Assembly (NCBI RefSeq): GCF_004023625.1
Contig: NZ_RPDJ01000041.1
Coordinates: forward strand, 40,883-104,882
DNA: 64,000 nt
From: Streptomyces cavernae
GTDB taxonomy: Bacteria; Actinomycetota; Actinomycetes; Streptomycetales; Streptomycetaceae
Direction: 5' to 3'
The position numbers and the translations under genes are program-made. Positions 43,982 to 52,708 of the stretch are shown here, in pieces (position 1 is the first letter of the stretch; each line of letters begins with the position of its first letter). The notes beneath the pieces are model-generated. The model was not told the origin of the DNA, made no database searches, and saw only the letters and a list, made by a program, of their open reading frames with translations.

Positions 43982-44047
43982 ATGGCTTGGTACGGCTGGC
44001 TGATCATCATCCTCGGCCTAATCGTCCTCAAGGTCATCTGGGTATGA
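43982..44047 (+). CDS. 21-residue hydrophobic membrane peptide
   Basis: A 22-codon frame encodes MAWYGWLIIILGLIVLKVIW plus a final Val. The ribosome site GGAGGTG lies six bases upstream of the ATG, far stronger than expected by chance. The whole product is one transmembrane helix with aromatic ends and a lysine near the C-terminus, like small stress-induced membrane proteins or type I toxin peptides. It sits alone in a gene-poor stretch. It is too short for homology, so expression needs proof. Confidence 0.55.
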   Translation: MAWYGWLIIILGLIVLKVIWV

Positions 44048-44805
44048 AACGCGTATGAGACGGCGTCGGCGCGCGCTCTACATCCGGGCAAATGGGGCGC
44101 CGGTCCGGAGGTGGTTCGCACCCGGACGGATACGCCGGTGGCTACACGGAGGGAGACGGCGACGCGGACTACGGCGGGGGCGGTGGCGGTGCCAATGGTG
44201 AGGCGAGTGAACTGGCCAGGACCACTGCGCAGTCGTTGAATTGCCCGCCCTGCCTGGCGCTGTCGGTCGACAGCACGAGTGCGCGGGCGGCGTGGTCGGG
44301 GCTCGGCTGACCCCGCTCGGCGGCGAGGGTGCTCAGGGCGCCGAGGAGCACGTGTAGTGCTCATAGTGCTCATCGATCGAGATGCGTACGCGCCGGACCG
44401 GCAGTATCGTCGTTGTGTCGCATAACTCGACACTCGCGGGTACTTGTTGTGAAGTGCCGAAAACCAGTTTGCGTGCCGCAATCGACTTTCCACAAAGACG
44501 CTGCTTTGCGGAGTAATGACCTACGGATGCTTGACACCTTACTCAAGCTCTGTGCATGAAAGCGGACGACTGAGGTTTTCGACGGCGCCCCATAAGTCCC
44601 CTGTGAATCGCCGTGCGACGTCAGATGCGGCGCATCGTAAACCCAGGGTCACCCTCATGCTTGGTGTCTCCGGATGCTCCGAGAGGCCAGGTGCCGCTGA
44701 AGTCGCACGCTCGCCGGGCATGGGGGACACCCTTCAGGTCTGAATTTCGCCGAGCCTACGGGTTGGTGACGGACCCTGGCCGCAATGCGGTTAGTGGTGA
44801 TCTCT
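44048..44805. other. 758-bp region of falling G+C, no intact gene
   Basis: From about 44320 the base composition drops well below the rest of the window. A leftward frame at 44169-44351 (VLLGALSTLAAERGQPSPDH, then ALVLSTDSARQGGQFNDCAV) looks protein-like but ends in a run of prolines and has no good ribosome site, so it may be a gene remnant. The remainder holds no gene I can support and probably includes the promoter of the metallopeptidase gene. Confidence 0.45.
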
Positions 44806-45690
44806 ATGAAAACCAGACTCAGAGCCCGACTGCTGTTGGCTGCCATTGTCGGCGCAGCGATGGGGGTCGCACCCGTAGCGGAAGCCTCTTCCACAGATGC
44901 CGCCTTCTCGCCGGCCCGGATGAGCAGTCTGCCCAGCCAGCCGACCCCGCCTCCCCCGGAGGAGGAAGAGCTGCCCGAGGCGGAGAACAGGGAAGCTCTG
45001 AGAAGCTCCAAGTCGGGCGGCGAGATCAATGTCCCCAGATTCCTCTCCAAGGTGACCCAGGATGCCGATCGGGTCTGGGTGGATTATTTCGCTCAAACAC
45101 CCGGCCTGGAGGAACCGTTCGTCACATATCACCTCGTGGGAACGACTCAGGAGCCCACGTACACCCTCTCGCGGGCGTGCGGGGGCGCCACGATCGACAC
45201 TGATCACAAAAACGCGTACTACTGCTCGACTGGCGAAGGGGATATTGTCCTGCCCGTCAACACCTTCGCGAGGATTTGGCAGGGAGACTTCTTCGGTCGA
45301 GCACCCAAGAACACGGGGGACTTCGCGGCGGCGTTTGTGGTCGTACACGAATTCGGTCACCACATACAAGATGAGATCCTCAAGCAGTACAACGAGCGTG
45401 GTGTGCCTGTGCCTAATTACAAGAGAAACGACAAGAACAAGGAACTGATAGCCGACTGCTTCGCCGGAACCTGGGCGTTCAGCGCCTACTACAAAGGGTT
45501 CGTGGAGCCCGGCGACTACGACGAAGCCATCGACTCCGTGCGGGCCATCGGTGACCCCCCGGGAGTAGCGAGTCACGGTACCCCCGATGAGCGGCAGGCT
45601 GCCTTCGAGGAGGGGTACAACACGGGAGAGCCCACCAGGTGCATCATCCGCTACTGGCCAGGAGCTGCGGCAGCACTCGGCCTTTCCTGA
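44806..45690 (+). CDS. Secreted neutral zinc metallopeptidase (YpfJ-like)
   Basis: A 294-residue exported protein. The signal peptide is MKTRLRARLLLAAIVGAAMG with cleavage near AEA. A Pro/Glu-rich linker follows, then a putative neutral zinc metallopeptidase domain. HEFGH is at residues 181-185 and the third ligand Glu213 in KELIADCFAGTWA. It has the family's F-x-R-x-W-like blocks and several Cys (RACGGATID, NAYYCSTG). Codon use is clearly less G+C-biased than its neighbours. It precedes a DegP-like protease gene by 84 bp. Together they look like an acquired secreted-protease pair. Confidence 0.88.
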   Translation: MKTRLRARLLLAAIVGAAMGVAPVAEASSTDAAFSPARMSSLPSQPTPPPPEEEELPEAENREALRSSKSGGEINVPRFLSKVTQDADRVWVDYFAQTPGLEEPFVTYHLVGTTQEPTYTLSRACGGATIDTDHKNAYYCSTGEGDIVLPVNTFARIWQGDFFGRAPKNTGDFAAAFVVVHEFGHHIQDEILKQYNERGVPVPNYKRNDKNKELIADCFAGTWAFSAYYKGFVEPGDYDEAIDSVRAIGDPPGVASHGTPDERQAAFEEGYNTGEPTRCIIRYWPGAAAALGLS

Positions 45691-45774
45691 TGTAGGGCCA
45701 CGGCGAAAACAGCAGCATTTTCCGGGCTGGGTCCGGATGCGGCACCGGGCCCTCCGTCGAAAGGGGTCGTCGAG

Positions 45775-46839
45775 ATGAGCTCAACAGCTAGGGGCATTGT
45801 CGCTGCTACGTCGGCGATGGTGCTCGCTGTGTGGGGAACAGCGGTGGCGCATGCGGACGATCCATCGCCAAAAGAGATCTATGAAAAAGCCGCGCCTGGC
45901 ACTGTCCACGTCATTGGGTCGAACGGCTCGGGCACCGGATTCATCTACGACTCCGAAAAGGGACTCACCGTTACCAACGCCCATGTCGTGCAAGGAGAAG
46001 CCGCGCTGAAAGCCGTCGTGGAAAACAGGCAGCCGGCTCCTGTGCGAGTGGTTGGAATCGACCCCTGTGAGGACCTTGCCGTACTCAAGTTTGCATCTCC
46101 CCAGAAAGATCTGAAGGAACTGGAATTCGGTGACAGCGGTAAGGTCGAGACGGCAGACGCAGTCACGGCACTCGGTTATCCGGAGTCGGTGGAGGGAGGT
46201 TCGTCGACCCAGAACGCCGCCTTCACCTCAGGAGCTGTGCAGTCGCGGGCTGTATCCGCGGATCCTTTCCCGTCCCTGCCGCGCTATCCCGCGTTGATCC
46301 AGCATTCCGCCACGCTGAATCCAGGCAATTCGGGAGGGCCACTGCTGAATAGCGAGGGGAAAGTGGTGGGCCTGAACGTATTGGGCTACGCGGGTGCTGA
46401 GGGACAGTTCTACGCAATCGCCAGTGATCATGCGGAGCCCAAACTGGCCGCATTGGCGGCGGGCGAGAAGAAGAATGATCCTGGATGGCTCCTCCTTGAT
46501 CTGACGGATCCAATTCTCCCCAGTGTGTTCGAGGAGATCGACAGCCCTGAGGACGCGGCGGCGTTCAAAGACTTCCAGAGCCGAGGAATCGAGGGGGTGA
46601 TGGCCCTCTATGTGAGGGCGGACTCTCCTGCAGCCAAGGCCAAACTCTCGGGAGGGGATGTCATTACGACCGTAAGGGATGAGCCGGTGAAATCAATGGC
46701 ACAGATCTGCGACATCCTCCAGTCCACCGCTGCCGGCGAAACGCTGACCTTGACTGGGGTTTACTCGGGTGTTCTCGGCAGCGTTGGGGGGCAGGTGGCC
46801 GAGGAGTGGACCACCGAATTGAAACTTCCCCGCAATTGA
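45775..46839 (+). CDS. Secreted trypsin-like serine protease with PDZ domain (HtrA/DegP-like)
   Basis: A 354-residue exported S1C protease. The signal peptide ends near AHA-DD. The catalytic triad is His70 (TNAHVV), Asp100 (CEDLAVLKF) and Ser186 (LNPGNSGGPLL). A spacer segment follows, and a C-terminal PDZ domain at about 265-350 (GVMALYVRADSPAAKAKLSG, GDVITTVRDEPVKSMAQICD). It should degrade or refold damaged exported proteins. There is no transmembrane anchor beyond the signal, so it is free or wall-associated. Its lower G+C matches the upstream metallopeptidase and not the flanking genes. Confidence 0.9.
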   Translation: MSSTARGIVAATSAMVLAVWGTAVAHADDPSPKEIYEKAAPGTVHVIGSNGSGTGFIYDSEKGLTVTNAHVVQGEAALKAVVENRQPAPVRVVGIDPCEDLAVLKFASPQKDLKELEFGDSGKVETADAVTALGYPESVEGGSSTQNAAFTSGAVQSRAVSADPFPSLPRYPALIQHSATLNPGNSGGPLLNSEGKVVGLNVLGYAGAEGQFYAIASDHAEPKLAALAAGEKKNDPGWLLLDLTDPILPSVFEEIDSPEDAAAFKDFQSRGIEGVMALYVRADSPAAKAKLSGGDVITTVRDEPVKSMAQICDILQSTAAGETLTLTGVYSGVLGSVGGQVAEEWTTELKLPRN

Positions 46840-47031
46840 TGGAACCTGCCGCAATCGCCGACGCCGCCTCGCCCGGGTCAGCGCCCCCGCAAGCCGAATC
46901 GAGGCTGTCGGCGCCGCGCGGCCGGCGCGACCGTCATGAGCCCATGAGCCGCTCCACCGCCGCGTACACCACCACCGCCCTCCTCGCCAAGGTCCTGGCC
47001 GGTCGTGGCACGGCACAAACCCGCGCTTGCG

Positions 47032-47047
47032 AATGGACTAGACCTGT
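47032..47047. promoter_or_regulatory. DasR dre-like site, distal
   Basis: AATGGACTAGACCTGT matches the dre consensus at 12 of 16 positions and directly abuts the next site. Confidence 0.6.
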
Positions 47048-47063
47048 AGTGGACTAGACCTCT
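47048..47063. promoter_or_regulatory. DasR dre-like site, proximal
   Basis: AGTGGACTAGACCTCT matches dre at 14 of 16 positions and is the exact reverse complement of the nagA-operon site at 12398-12413. It lies 57 bp upstream of cutC. Confidence 0.75.
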
Positions 47064-47120
47064 CTGGACATCCAGCAACACAGGCATCGTTGTCACTCCG
47101 GAATTCAGGAATGAGGTCCC

Positions 47121-47819
47121 ATGAGCAAACGTGCAGTCCTGGAGGTGATCGCCCTCGATCGGGAGGACGCGATCGCCGCCGCGGCCGGAGGCGCGGACCG
47201 CCTCGAACTCGTCGCCGACATGGCGGCCGACGGACTCACCCCTCCGGTGGAGACGTTCTCCGGGATCCGTGCCGCCGTGGACATCCCGCTGCGCGTGATG
47301 CTGCGCCTGGCCGACGGCTTCGCGGCCGGTGCCGCCGGGGATGTGGCCGCGCTCGCGCGGATCGCGCGGGAGTTGCGGCAGGCCGGCGCGGACGAGTTCG
47401 TCCTGGGATTCCTGGACGAGTCGGGCAACGCGGATCTGCCGACCGTCGAGGCACTCCTCGCCGAACTGGACGGTTGCCGCTGGACCTTCCACCGTGCCAT
47501 CGACCGCGCCGCGGACCGTGACGCCCTGCGCAAGCAACTCGCGGACCTGCCGGGCCTTGACACCTATCTCACGGCCGGGTCGGCGGCCGGGGTGGACGAC
47601 GGCATGCCGACCCTGCTCGCCGAGGCCGCCCGGCGCGGCGAGCCCGGCTACGAGCCACGGCTGATGGTGGGCGGCGGGCTGCGCATCGAACAGGTACCGC
47701 AGCTGCGGGCGGCCGGCATCGACGCCTTCCACATCGGTGGCGCGGCCCGCCTCGACGGCTGGAACTCACCGGTCTCAGCCGAAGCGGTCCTGAAGTGGCG
47801 GACCGCCCTGGACGTCTGA
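47121..47819 (+). CDS. cutC: CutC-family protein
   Basis: A 232-residue TIM-barrel protein of the CutC family. It starts RAVLEVIALDREDAIAAAAG and then has ADRLELVADMAADGLTPPVE, WTFHRAIDRAADRDALRKQL and the C-terminal MVGGGLRIEQVPQLRAAGID. Although named for copper homeostasis, the family is probably a cytoplasmic enzyme of unknown substrate. The two dre-like sites upstream place it under DasR, the GlcNAc/GlcN-6-P-responsive repressor, hinting at a role in amino-sugar metabolism here. ATG 47121 is the only good start. Confidence 0.93.
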   Translation: MSKRAVLEVIALDREDAIAAAAGGADRLELVADMAADGLTPPVETFSGIRAAVDIPLRVMLRLADGFAAGAAGDVAALARIARELRQAGADEFVLGFLDESGNADLPTVEALLAELDGCRWTFHRAIDRAADRDALRKQLADLPGLDTYLTAGSAAGVDDGMPTLLAEAARRGEPGYEPRLMVGGGLRIEQVPQLRAAGIDAFHIGGAARLDGWNSPVSAEAVLKWRTALDV

Positions 47820-47822
47820 CAC

Positions 47823-47898
47823 CGACGGACGGTCAGGAGCGCTCCAGCTGGTCAAGGGCGGTCAGGAGCGCTCCGGACTGGTCAGGAAGGTTCCGGGC
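47823..47898. repeat. Short imperfect repeats (GGTCAGGAGCGCTCC)
   Basis: Three to four copies of a GGTCAGGAGCGCTCCGG-like unit fill the gap between the convergent cutC and helR genes; no further signal is seen. Confidence 0.75.
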
Positions 47899-47900
47899 GG

Positions 47901-49970
47901 TCAGGAGAGCTGGGGTGGCAGCGGGGACTTGTGGGTGACGATCAGGCCCGAGACCGCTCGGGTGAGGGATACGTACAGACGGCGCAGGCCGGTGCGTTCG
48001 TCGGGTTCCGCGTCGACCACAGCCTGCGGCTCGTCGAGGACCACGTAGTCGTACTCCAGGCCCTTCGCCAGTGAGGCCGGTACGAGGGTGAGGCGGGTGT
48101 CGTGCGTGGTCTCCTCGCCGGGCCCGAGGTAGCCGATCCCGGCCGCCGTCAGCGCCTCGGCCAGGGCGGGGACGCGGGCGTCGGCGGCGATGAGCCCGGT
48201 CGAGCCCTCGTTGCGCAGCAACTCCTCGCAGGCGGCCACCACTTCGGAGTCGGCGGTGGTGGCCCGGACCTCGAAGACGCCCGGGTTCTCACGGACCGAC
48301 GCCACCGGCGCCAGGCCCGGCGCGATGTGCGGCAGCAGCCGGGAGGCGTAGGCGATGACGTCGGTCGGGACACGGAAACCGGCCGTCAGCTCCTCGACCG
48401 CCGCCTCCGGCTTGCCGAGGTGCGTCAAAGCCTCGCCCCAACTGCGCGTCGCCCACGGGGTCGTGCCCTGGGCCAGGTCGCCGAGCACCGTCGCCGACCC
48501 CGTCGTGCAGCGCCGGCCCACCGCCCGGTACTGCATCGGCGACAGGTCCTGCGCCTCGTCGAGGACGACGTGCCCGAGGGAGTGGGTACGCTGCACCAGG
48601 TCCGTCGCCTCGTCGATCAGCACCGCGTCCGCCGCCGACCACTTGGCGGACTTCACCGCGCGCGCCGGCCTGGCCCAGAGGATCTTCTTCTGTTCCTCCT
48701 CGGTGAGGAGCCCGTCGGCGTGTTCGGCGAGGAAGTCGGCGTCGGCGAGCAGCCGCAGCACAAGCTTCGCGGGGTCGACCGGCGGCCAGATCGCCTTGAC
48801 CGCCGCCTTCACCGCGGCGTTGCGGGCCACCGCGTCCTGCACCCGGTCGTCCGGGGCCTCGCCGGAACGCTCCATCTGGACGAGGACGGCGTGCGCGATG
48901 CGCTGCGGCAGGGCATCGCGAGCGGCCCCGTAGCGGATGTCGCGGTCCAGCAACTCCCGCACGATCGCCTCGAGTTCGTACGCGGGCACCCGCCAGCGAC
49001 GCGAGCCGCGGACCACCACGACCGGCTCGGTGGGGAGGGAGACATGGGAGCGGAGGGCGCGGCGCAGGATCTCGGCCATGCGGGCGTCGCCCTTGACGAC
49101 GGCCGCGTCCGCGTCGTCCGTGCCGCGTACCTCTACATGGGCCACGAGGTCGTCGACCGTCGCCTGCTTCACCTCCAACTCGCCCAGCGCCGGGAGGACC
49201 TGCTCGATGTAGTGGAGGAAGGACCGGTTCGGGCCGATGACCAGGGTGCCGGTGCGGGCGAGCCGCTCGCGGTGGGCGTAGAGGAGGTACGCGACCCGGT
49301 GCAGGCCCACGGCCGTCTTCCCCGTGCCCGGGCCGCCCTGGACGCACAGCGTGCCGGACAGGTCGCTGCGGACGATCTCGTCCTGCTCCGGCTGGATGGT
49401 CGCCACGATGTCGCGCATCGGGCCCACACGCGGGCGTTCGATCTCCTGCTGGAGGAGCTTGCTGGTGGCGGCCGCCTCCGTCGGGTCGGAGAGGTGCTCG
49501 TCCTCGTACGCCGTGAGGTCGCCGCCGGTGTAACCGAAGCGACGGCGCAGGGAGATGTCCATCGGGTCGTTCTTCGACGCCCGGTAGAACGGCTGGGACA
49601 CCGGGGCGCGCCAGTCGATGACCATCGGGTCGCCGTCGGCGTCGTGCACGTGCCGGCGGCCGATGTAGAAGCGTTCCCCCTCCGCGCCTTCCGCCTGGTC
49701 GGCGCCGGGGGAATGGAGGTAGTCGAGGCGGCCGAAGAAGAGCGGGGTGTGGGCGAGGTCGGCGAGGGCCTTGATGCGCTCGTCGATCTGGTGGGCGAGG
49801 ACTTCGGCGTTGACCCAGTTCGCGGTGACGTCCCGGATGTCGAGGTTCTCCACGTCCTCGCGCATGGCGCGCAGGGCGGCGCGGGATGCGCCCAGGTGGG
49901 CGCGTTCGCGGGAGAGAGGGGTGTCGTCGGGCGCTCCGGGCGCGCTGGACACGAGGGACGCGGGTGACAC
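47901..49970 (-). CDS. helR: HelR-like RNA polymerase recycling ATPase (UvrD/HelD superfamily)
   Basis: A 689-residue SF1 helicase-like ATPase. An N-terminal coiled coil (about 20-75) precedes the conserved block LDYLHSPGADQ/FYIGRRHVHDADGDPMVIDW. Walker A is GGPGTGKTAVGLHR near residue 220, and Walker B/Q motifs read LGHVVLDEAQDLSPMQYRAV. The C-terminal part has RLYVSLTRAVSGL. This is the class II HelD/HelR architecture, which displaces stalled or rifamycin-bound RNA polymerase in Actinobacteria. I looked for the rifamycin-associated element upstream and did not find a clear one. Four 33-bp repeats lie in the promoter region. GTG 49970 is the start. Confidence 0.9.
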   Translation of the reverse strand: MSPASLVSSAPGAPDDTPLSRERAHLGASRAALRAMREDVENLDIRDVTANWVNAEVLAHQIDERIKALADLAHTPLFFGRLDYLHSPGADQAEGAEGERFYIGRRHVHDADGDPMVIDWRAPVSQPFYRASKNDPMDISLRRRFGYTGGDLTAYEDEHLSDPTEAAATSKLLQQEIERPRVGPMRDIVATIQPEQDEIVRSDLSGTLCVQGGPGTGKTAVGLHRVAYLLYAHRERLARTGTLVIGPNRSFLHYIEQVLPALGELEVKQATVDDLVAHVEVRGTDDADAAVVKGDARMAEILRRALRSHVSLPTEPVVVVRGSRRWRVPAYELEAIVRELLDRDIRYGAARDALPQRIAHAVLVQMERSGEAPDDRVQDAVARNAAVKAAVKAIWPPVDPAKLVLRLLADADFLAEHADGLLTEEEQKKILWARPARAVKSAKWSAADAVLIDEATDLVQRTHSLGHVVLDEAQDLSPMQYRAVGRRCTTGSATVLGDLAQGTTPWATRSWGEALTHLGKPEAAVEELTAGFRVPTDVIAYASRLLPHIAPGLAPVASVRENPGVFEVRATTADSEVVAACEELLRNEGSTGLIAADARVPALAEALTAAGIGYLGPGEETTHDTRLTLVPASLAKGLEYDYVVLDEPQAVVDAEPDERTGLRRLYVSLTRAVSGLIVTHKSPLPPQLS

Positions 49971-50129
49971 GGGTGCCTCCGGGAGTGGGTTCGCTGTGTG
50001 CGGTGAGGAGCCCCCGGTTTCCGTCCGGGCGGCGGCACTCCGCGAGGGAGGCGGGCAAGGGCCGAGAGTTTACGGAGCGGGGGTGGGGTTGCCAAATGAT
50101 TTTTCGCCCCTGCCGCTCCGGCTGTCCCG

Positions 50130-50261
50130 CCGTGCGGCTGTCCTGCTGTCCGGTAGCCCCCGCCGTGCGGCTGTCCTGCTGTCCGGTAGCCCCCGCCGTG
50201 CGGCTGTCCTGCTGTCCGGTAGCCCCCGCCGTGCGGCTGTCCTGCTGTCCGGTAGCCCCCG
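50130..50261. repeat. 33-bp tandem repeat, 4 perfect copies
   Basis: Four identical head-to-tail units beginning CCGTGCGGCTGTCCTGCTGT occupy the divergent gap upstream of helR; degenerate sequence (GGCTGCCCC repeats) continues to about 50330. Confidence 0.97.
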
Positions 50262-50477
50262 CCGTCCGGTCGCCCCGGCTGCCCTGGCTGCCCCGGCTGC
50301 CCCGCCGTCCGGCCGCCCCAGCCGCCCCCCGGCAGCGCCACCAGTCCCATCCCGGGTCCCGTAGCCATGCAGGAGGATCCCTAGGGGACGGCGTCCGCCA
50401 TGAGAGGGAGATGCCCGGTGCGCGGCTTACATCCGTGGGCCGATGAATCTGGAACGACCGGATCCCATCATGGAGGT

Positions 50478-50663
50478 ATGAGTGCAGCGACATTTACCCC
50501 AGCCCATACCGGCCCCCCGAGCGGCGCCTCCGCCGCGACCGGAGTCCCGCACCCCCACCGCCTCGCCAACGCCCTGCGTGCTGTGAAGGTGTTCGCGGAC
50601 GCCCTGTTCCGAGTGGTCGTCCTCGGCGAGTACGCGGAGGAGGCGGGCGTCCGCCGTCGGTGA
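50478..50663 (+). CDS. Small hypothetical protein
   Basis: A 61-residue protein. A disordered first half (MSAATFTPAHTGPPSGASAA) precedes a helical, amphipathic second half (RLANALRAVKVFADALFRVV) and the end VLGEYAEEAGVRRR. A GGAGGT immediately precedes ATG 50478, though spaced very tightly. Similar small proteins with this C-terminal EEAGV ending occur in Streptomyces, from memory. It is divergent from helR. Function unknown. Confidence 0.62.
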   Translation: MSAATFTPAHTGPPSGASAATGVPHPHRLANALRAVKVFADALFRVVVLGEYAEEAGVRRR

Positions 50664-50746
50664 GCCAACGCACGCCCCGGCTCCACCCGTCCAGGCTCCA
50701 CCGCCCCGGCCACCCGCCCGCCGGGTCAGGCCGCGTCGCCCGCCGG

Positions 50747-52408
50747 TCAGGCCTCCTCGCCCGCCAGCAGTTCGTCCGAGTCCACGATCCGGTACGCATA
50801 GCCCTGCTCCGCCAGGAAACGCTGGCGATGGGCCGCGAAGTCCTGGTCGATGGTGTCGCGGGCCACGACCGAGTAGAAGATCGCCTGGTGACCGTCCGCC
50901 TTCGGGCGTAGTACGCGGCCCAGCCGCTGGGCCTCCTCCTGCCGTGACCCGAACGTGCCCGACACCTGGATCGCGACCGTCGCCTCCGGCAGGTCGATGG
51001 AGAAGTTCGCGACCTTGGACACCACGAGGACGCTGATCTCGCCCTCCCGGAACGCGTCGAAGAGCTTCTCCCGCTGCGCGTTGCTCGTCTCACCCTTGAT
51101 CACCGGCGCGTCCAGGTGCTCGCCCAACTCGTCGAGCTGGTCGATGTACTGGCCGATGACGAGGGTCTGCTGCCCCTGGTGCTTGCGCACCAGCGCCTCC
51201 GTCACCCTCCGCTTGGTGTCCGTCGTCGCGCAGAAGCGGTACTTCTCCTCCGTCTCGGCCGTCGCGTAAGCGAGCCGTTCGGAGTCGGTCAGGTTCACCC
51301 GAACCTCGACGCAGTCCGCGGGCGCGATGTAACCCTGTGCCTCGATCTCCTTCCACGGCGCGTCGAACCGCTTCGGGCCGATGAGCGAGAACACGTCCGA
51401 CTCGCGGCCGTCCTCCCGTACCAGCGTCGCGGTGAGCCCCAGGCGGCGGCGGGCCTGCAGGTCGGCGGTGAACTTGAAGACCGGCGCGGGCAGCAGATGC
51501 ACCTCGTCGTAGACGATCAGCCCCCAGTCCCGGGAGTCGAACAGCTCCAGGTGCGGGTAGATGCCCTTCCGCTTGGTCGTCAGCACCTGGTACGTGGCGA
51601 TGGTGACCGGACGGATCTCCTTGCGCGTGCCGCTGTACTCGCCGATCTCGTCCTCGGTGAGCGAGGTCCGCTTCACCAGCTCGTGCTTCCACTGCCGGGC
51701 CGAGACGGTGTTGGTGACGAGGATCAGCGTGGTCGCCTTGGCCTGGGCCATGGAACCGGCGCCGACCAGTGTCTTGCCCGCGCCGCACGGCAGCACGACG
51801 ACCCCGCTGCCGCCGTGCCAGAAGTTCTCCACCGCCTGCTTCTGGTACGGGCGCAGCGCCCAGCCGTCCTCGTGCAACTCGATGGGGTGCGCCTCGCCGT
51901 CCACGTAGCCGGCGAGGTCCTCGGCCGGCCAGCCCAGCTTCAGCAGCACCTGCTTGATCTGCCCGCGCTCCGAGGGATGCACGGCCACGGTGTCCGGGTC
52001 GATCCGGGCGCCGACGAGCGGCGCGATCCGCTTGGAACGCAGGATCTCCTCCAGCACCGGCCGGTCGGTGGTGGTCAGGACGAGGCCGTGCGCGGGGTGC
52101 TTGGTGAGGGAGAGCCTGCCGTAGCGGTCCATCGTCTCGGCGATGTCGACGAGCAGCGCGTGCGGCACCGGATACCGGCTGTACTGCACCAGCGCGTCCA
52201 CGACCTGCTCGGCGTCGTGCCCGGCGGCGCGCGCGTTCCACAGCCCGAGCGGGGTGACCCGGTAGGTGTGGATGTGCTCGGGCGCGCGCTCCAGCTCGGC
52301 GAAGGGCGCGATGGCCCGACGGCAGTCGCCGGCCTGTTCGTGGTCGACTTCCAGGAGCAGGGTTTTGTCGGACTGGACGATGAGGGGACCGTTCACGTAG
52401 GCATCCAT
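50747..52408 (-). CDS. DNA repair helicase XPB
   Basis: A 553-residue SF2 helicase of the bacterial XPB family. The N-terminal damage-recognition-like domain (PLIVQSDKTLLLEVDHEQAG) is followed by LRPYQKQAVENFW (Q-motif region), Walker A PCGAGKTLVGAGS, the DEVH box (VYDEVHLLPAPVF), LTATLVREDGRESD with the RED motif, and motif VI EEAQRLGRVLRP. It unwinds DNA 3' to 5'. Its partner protein (55099-57804) is normally adjacent in Actinobacteria (as Rv0861c/Rv0862c in M. tuberculosis, from memory). Here ~2.7 kb separates them. Confidence 0.95.
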   Translation of the reverse strand: MDAYVNGPLIVQSDKTLLLEVDHEQAGDCRRAIAPFAELERAPEHIHTYRVTPLGLWNARAAGHDAEQVVDALVQYSRYPVPHALLVDIAETMDRYGRLSLTKHPAHGLVLTTTDRPVLEEILRSKRIAPLVGARIDPDTVAVHPSERGQIKQVLLKLGWPAEDLAGYVDGEAHPIELHEDGWALRPYQKQAVENFWHGGSGVVVLPCGAGKTLVGAGSMAQAKATTLILVTNTVSARQWKHELVKRTSLTEDEIGEYSGTRKEIRPVTIATYQVLTTKRKGIYPHLELFDSRDWGLIVYDEVHLLPAPVFKFTADLQARRRLGLTATLVREDGRESDVFSLIGPKRFDAPWKEIEAQGYIAPADCVEVRVNLTDSERLAYATAETEEKYRFCATTDTKRRVTEALVRKHQGQQTLVIGQYIDQLDELGEHLDAPVIKGETSNAQREKLFDAFREGEISVLVVSKVANFSIDLPEATVAIQVSGTFGSRQEEAQRLGRVLRPKADGHQAIFYSVVARDTIDQDFAAHRQRFLAEQGYAYRIVDSDELLAGEEA

Positions 52409-52708
52409 CCCTTCCGCGCGGAGCGATGTCCGCGGCCAAACGTCCAGTGTGCCTGATCGTCCGGGCGGGCCGGGACGGACCGGGGCCGGTCGATGGTGTC
52501 GACGTCCCGTCCTACTGGATGTCTATTCATTCCAATGAGTGGCGTGCATTTCAGATGGACGGCATCGGGTCCCCAGAATGGCCGATCGTGCGGGTCGGTT
52601 CCGGTCCTGTCCGCAGGTGAGTTCCTGTTCGTGGGGCCAGTGGCGGCCGTGCCTTGTCCGTGGCGCGCCGGGCGTGATCCGGTCCGCCGGTCCTTGGAGT
52701 GGAGTCCG
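52409..52708. other. 300-bp divergent intergenic region
   Basis: Between the XPB start and the YqhA-IstB fusion start. The rightward frame is open from 52493 but its codons look non-coding up to ATG 52709. No repeat or clear operator is seen. Confidence 0.5.

Noticed and set aside
46944..47057. Small plus-strand frame (MSRSTAAYTTTALLAKVLAG...) ending inside the dre sites
   Set aside because: No ribosome site, overlaps the cutC operator region, and codon bias is weak; could be a decayed fragment but not supportable as a gene.
49971..50477. Rifamycin-associated element upstream of helR
   Set aside because: I searched by eye for the inverted repeat and saw only a GGGG...CCCC arrangement (about 50084-50110) that does not match it.
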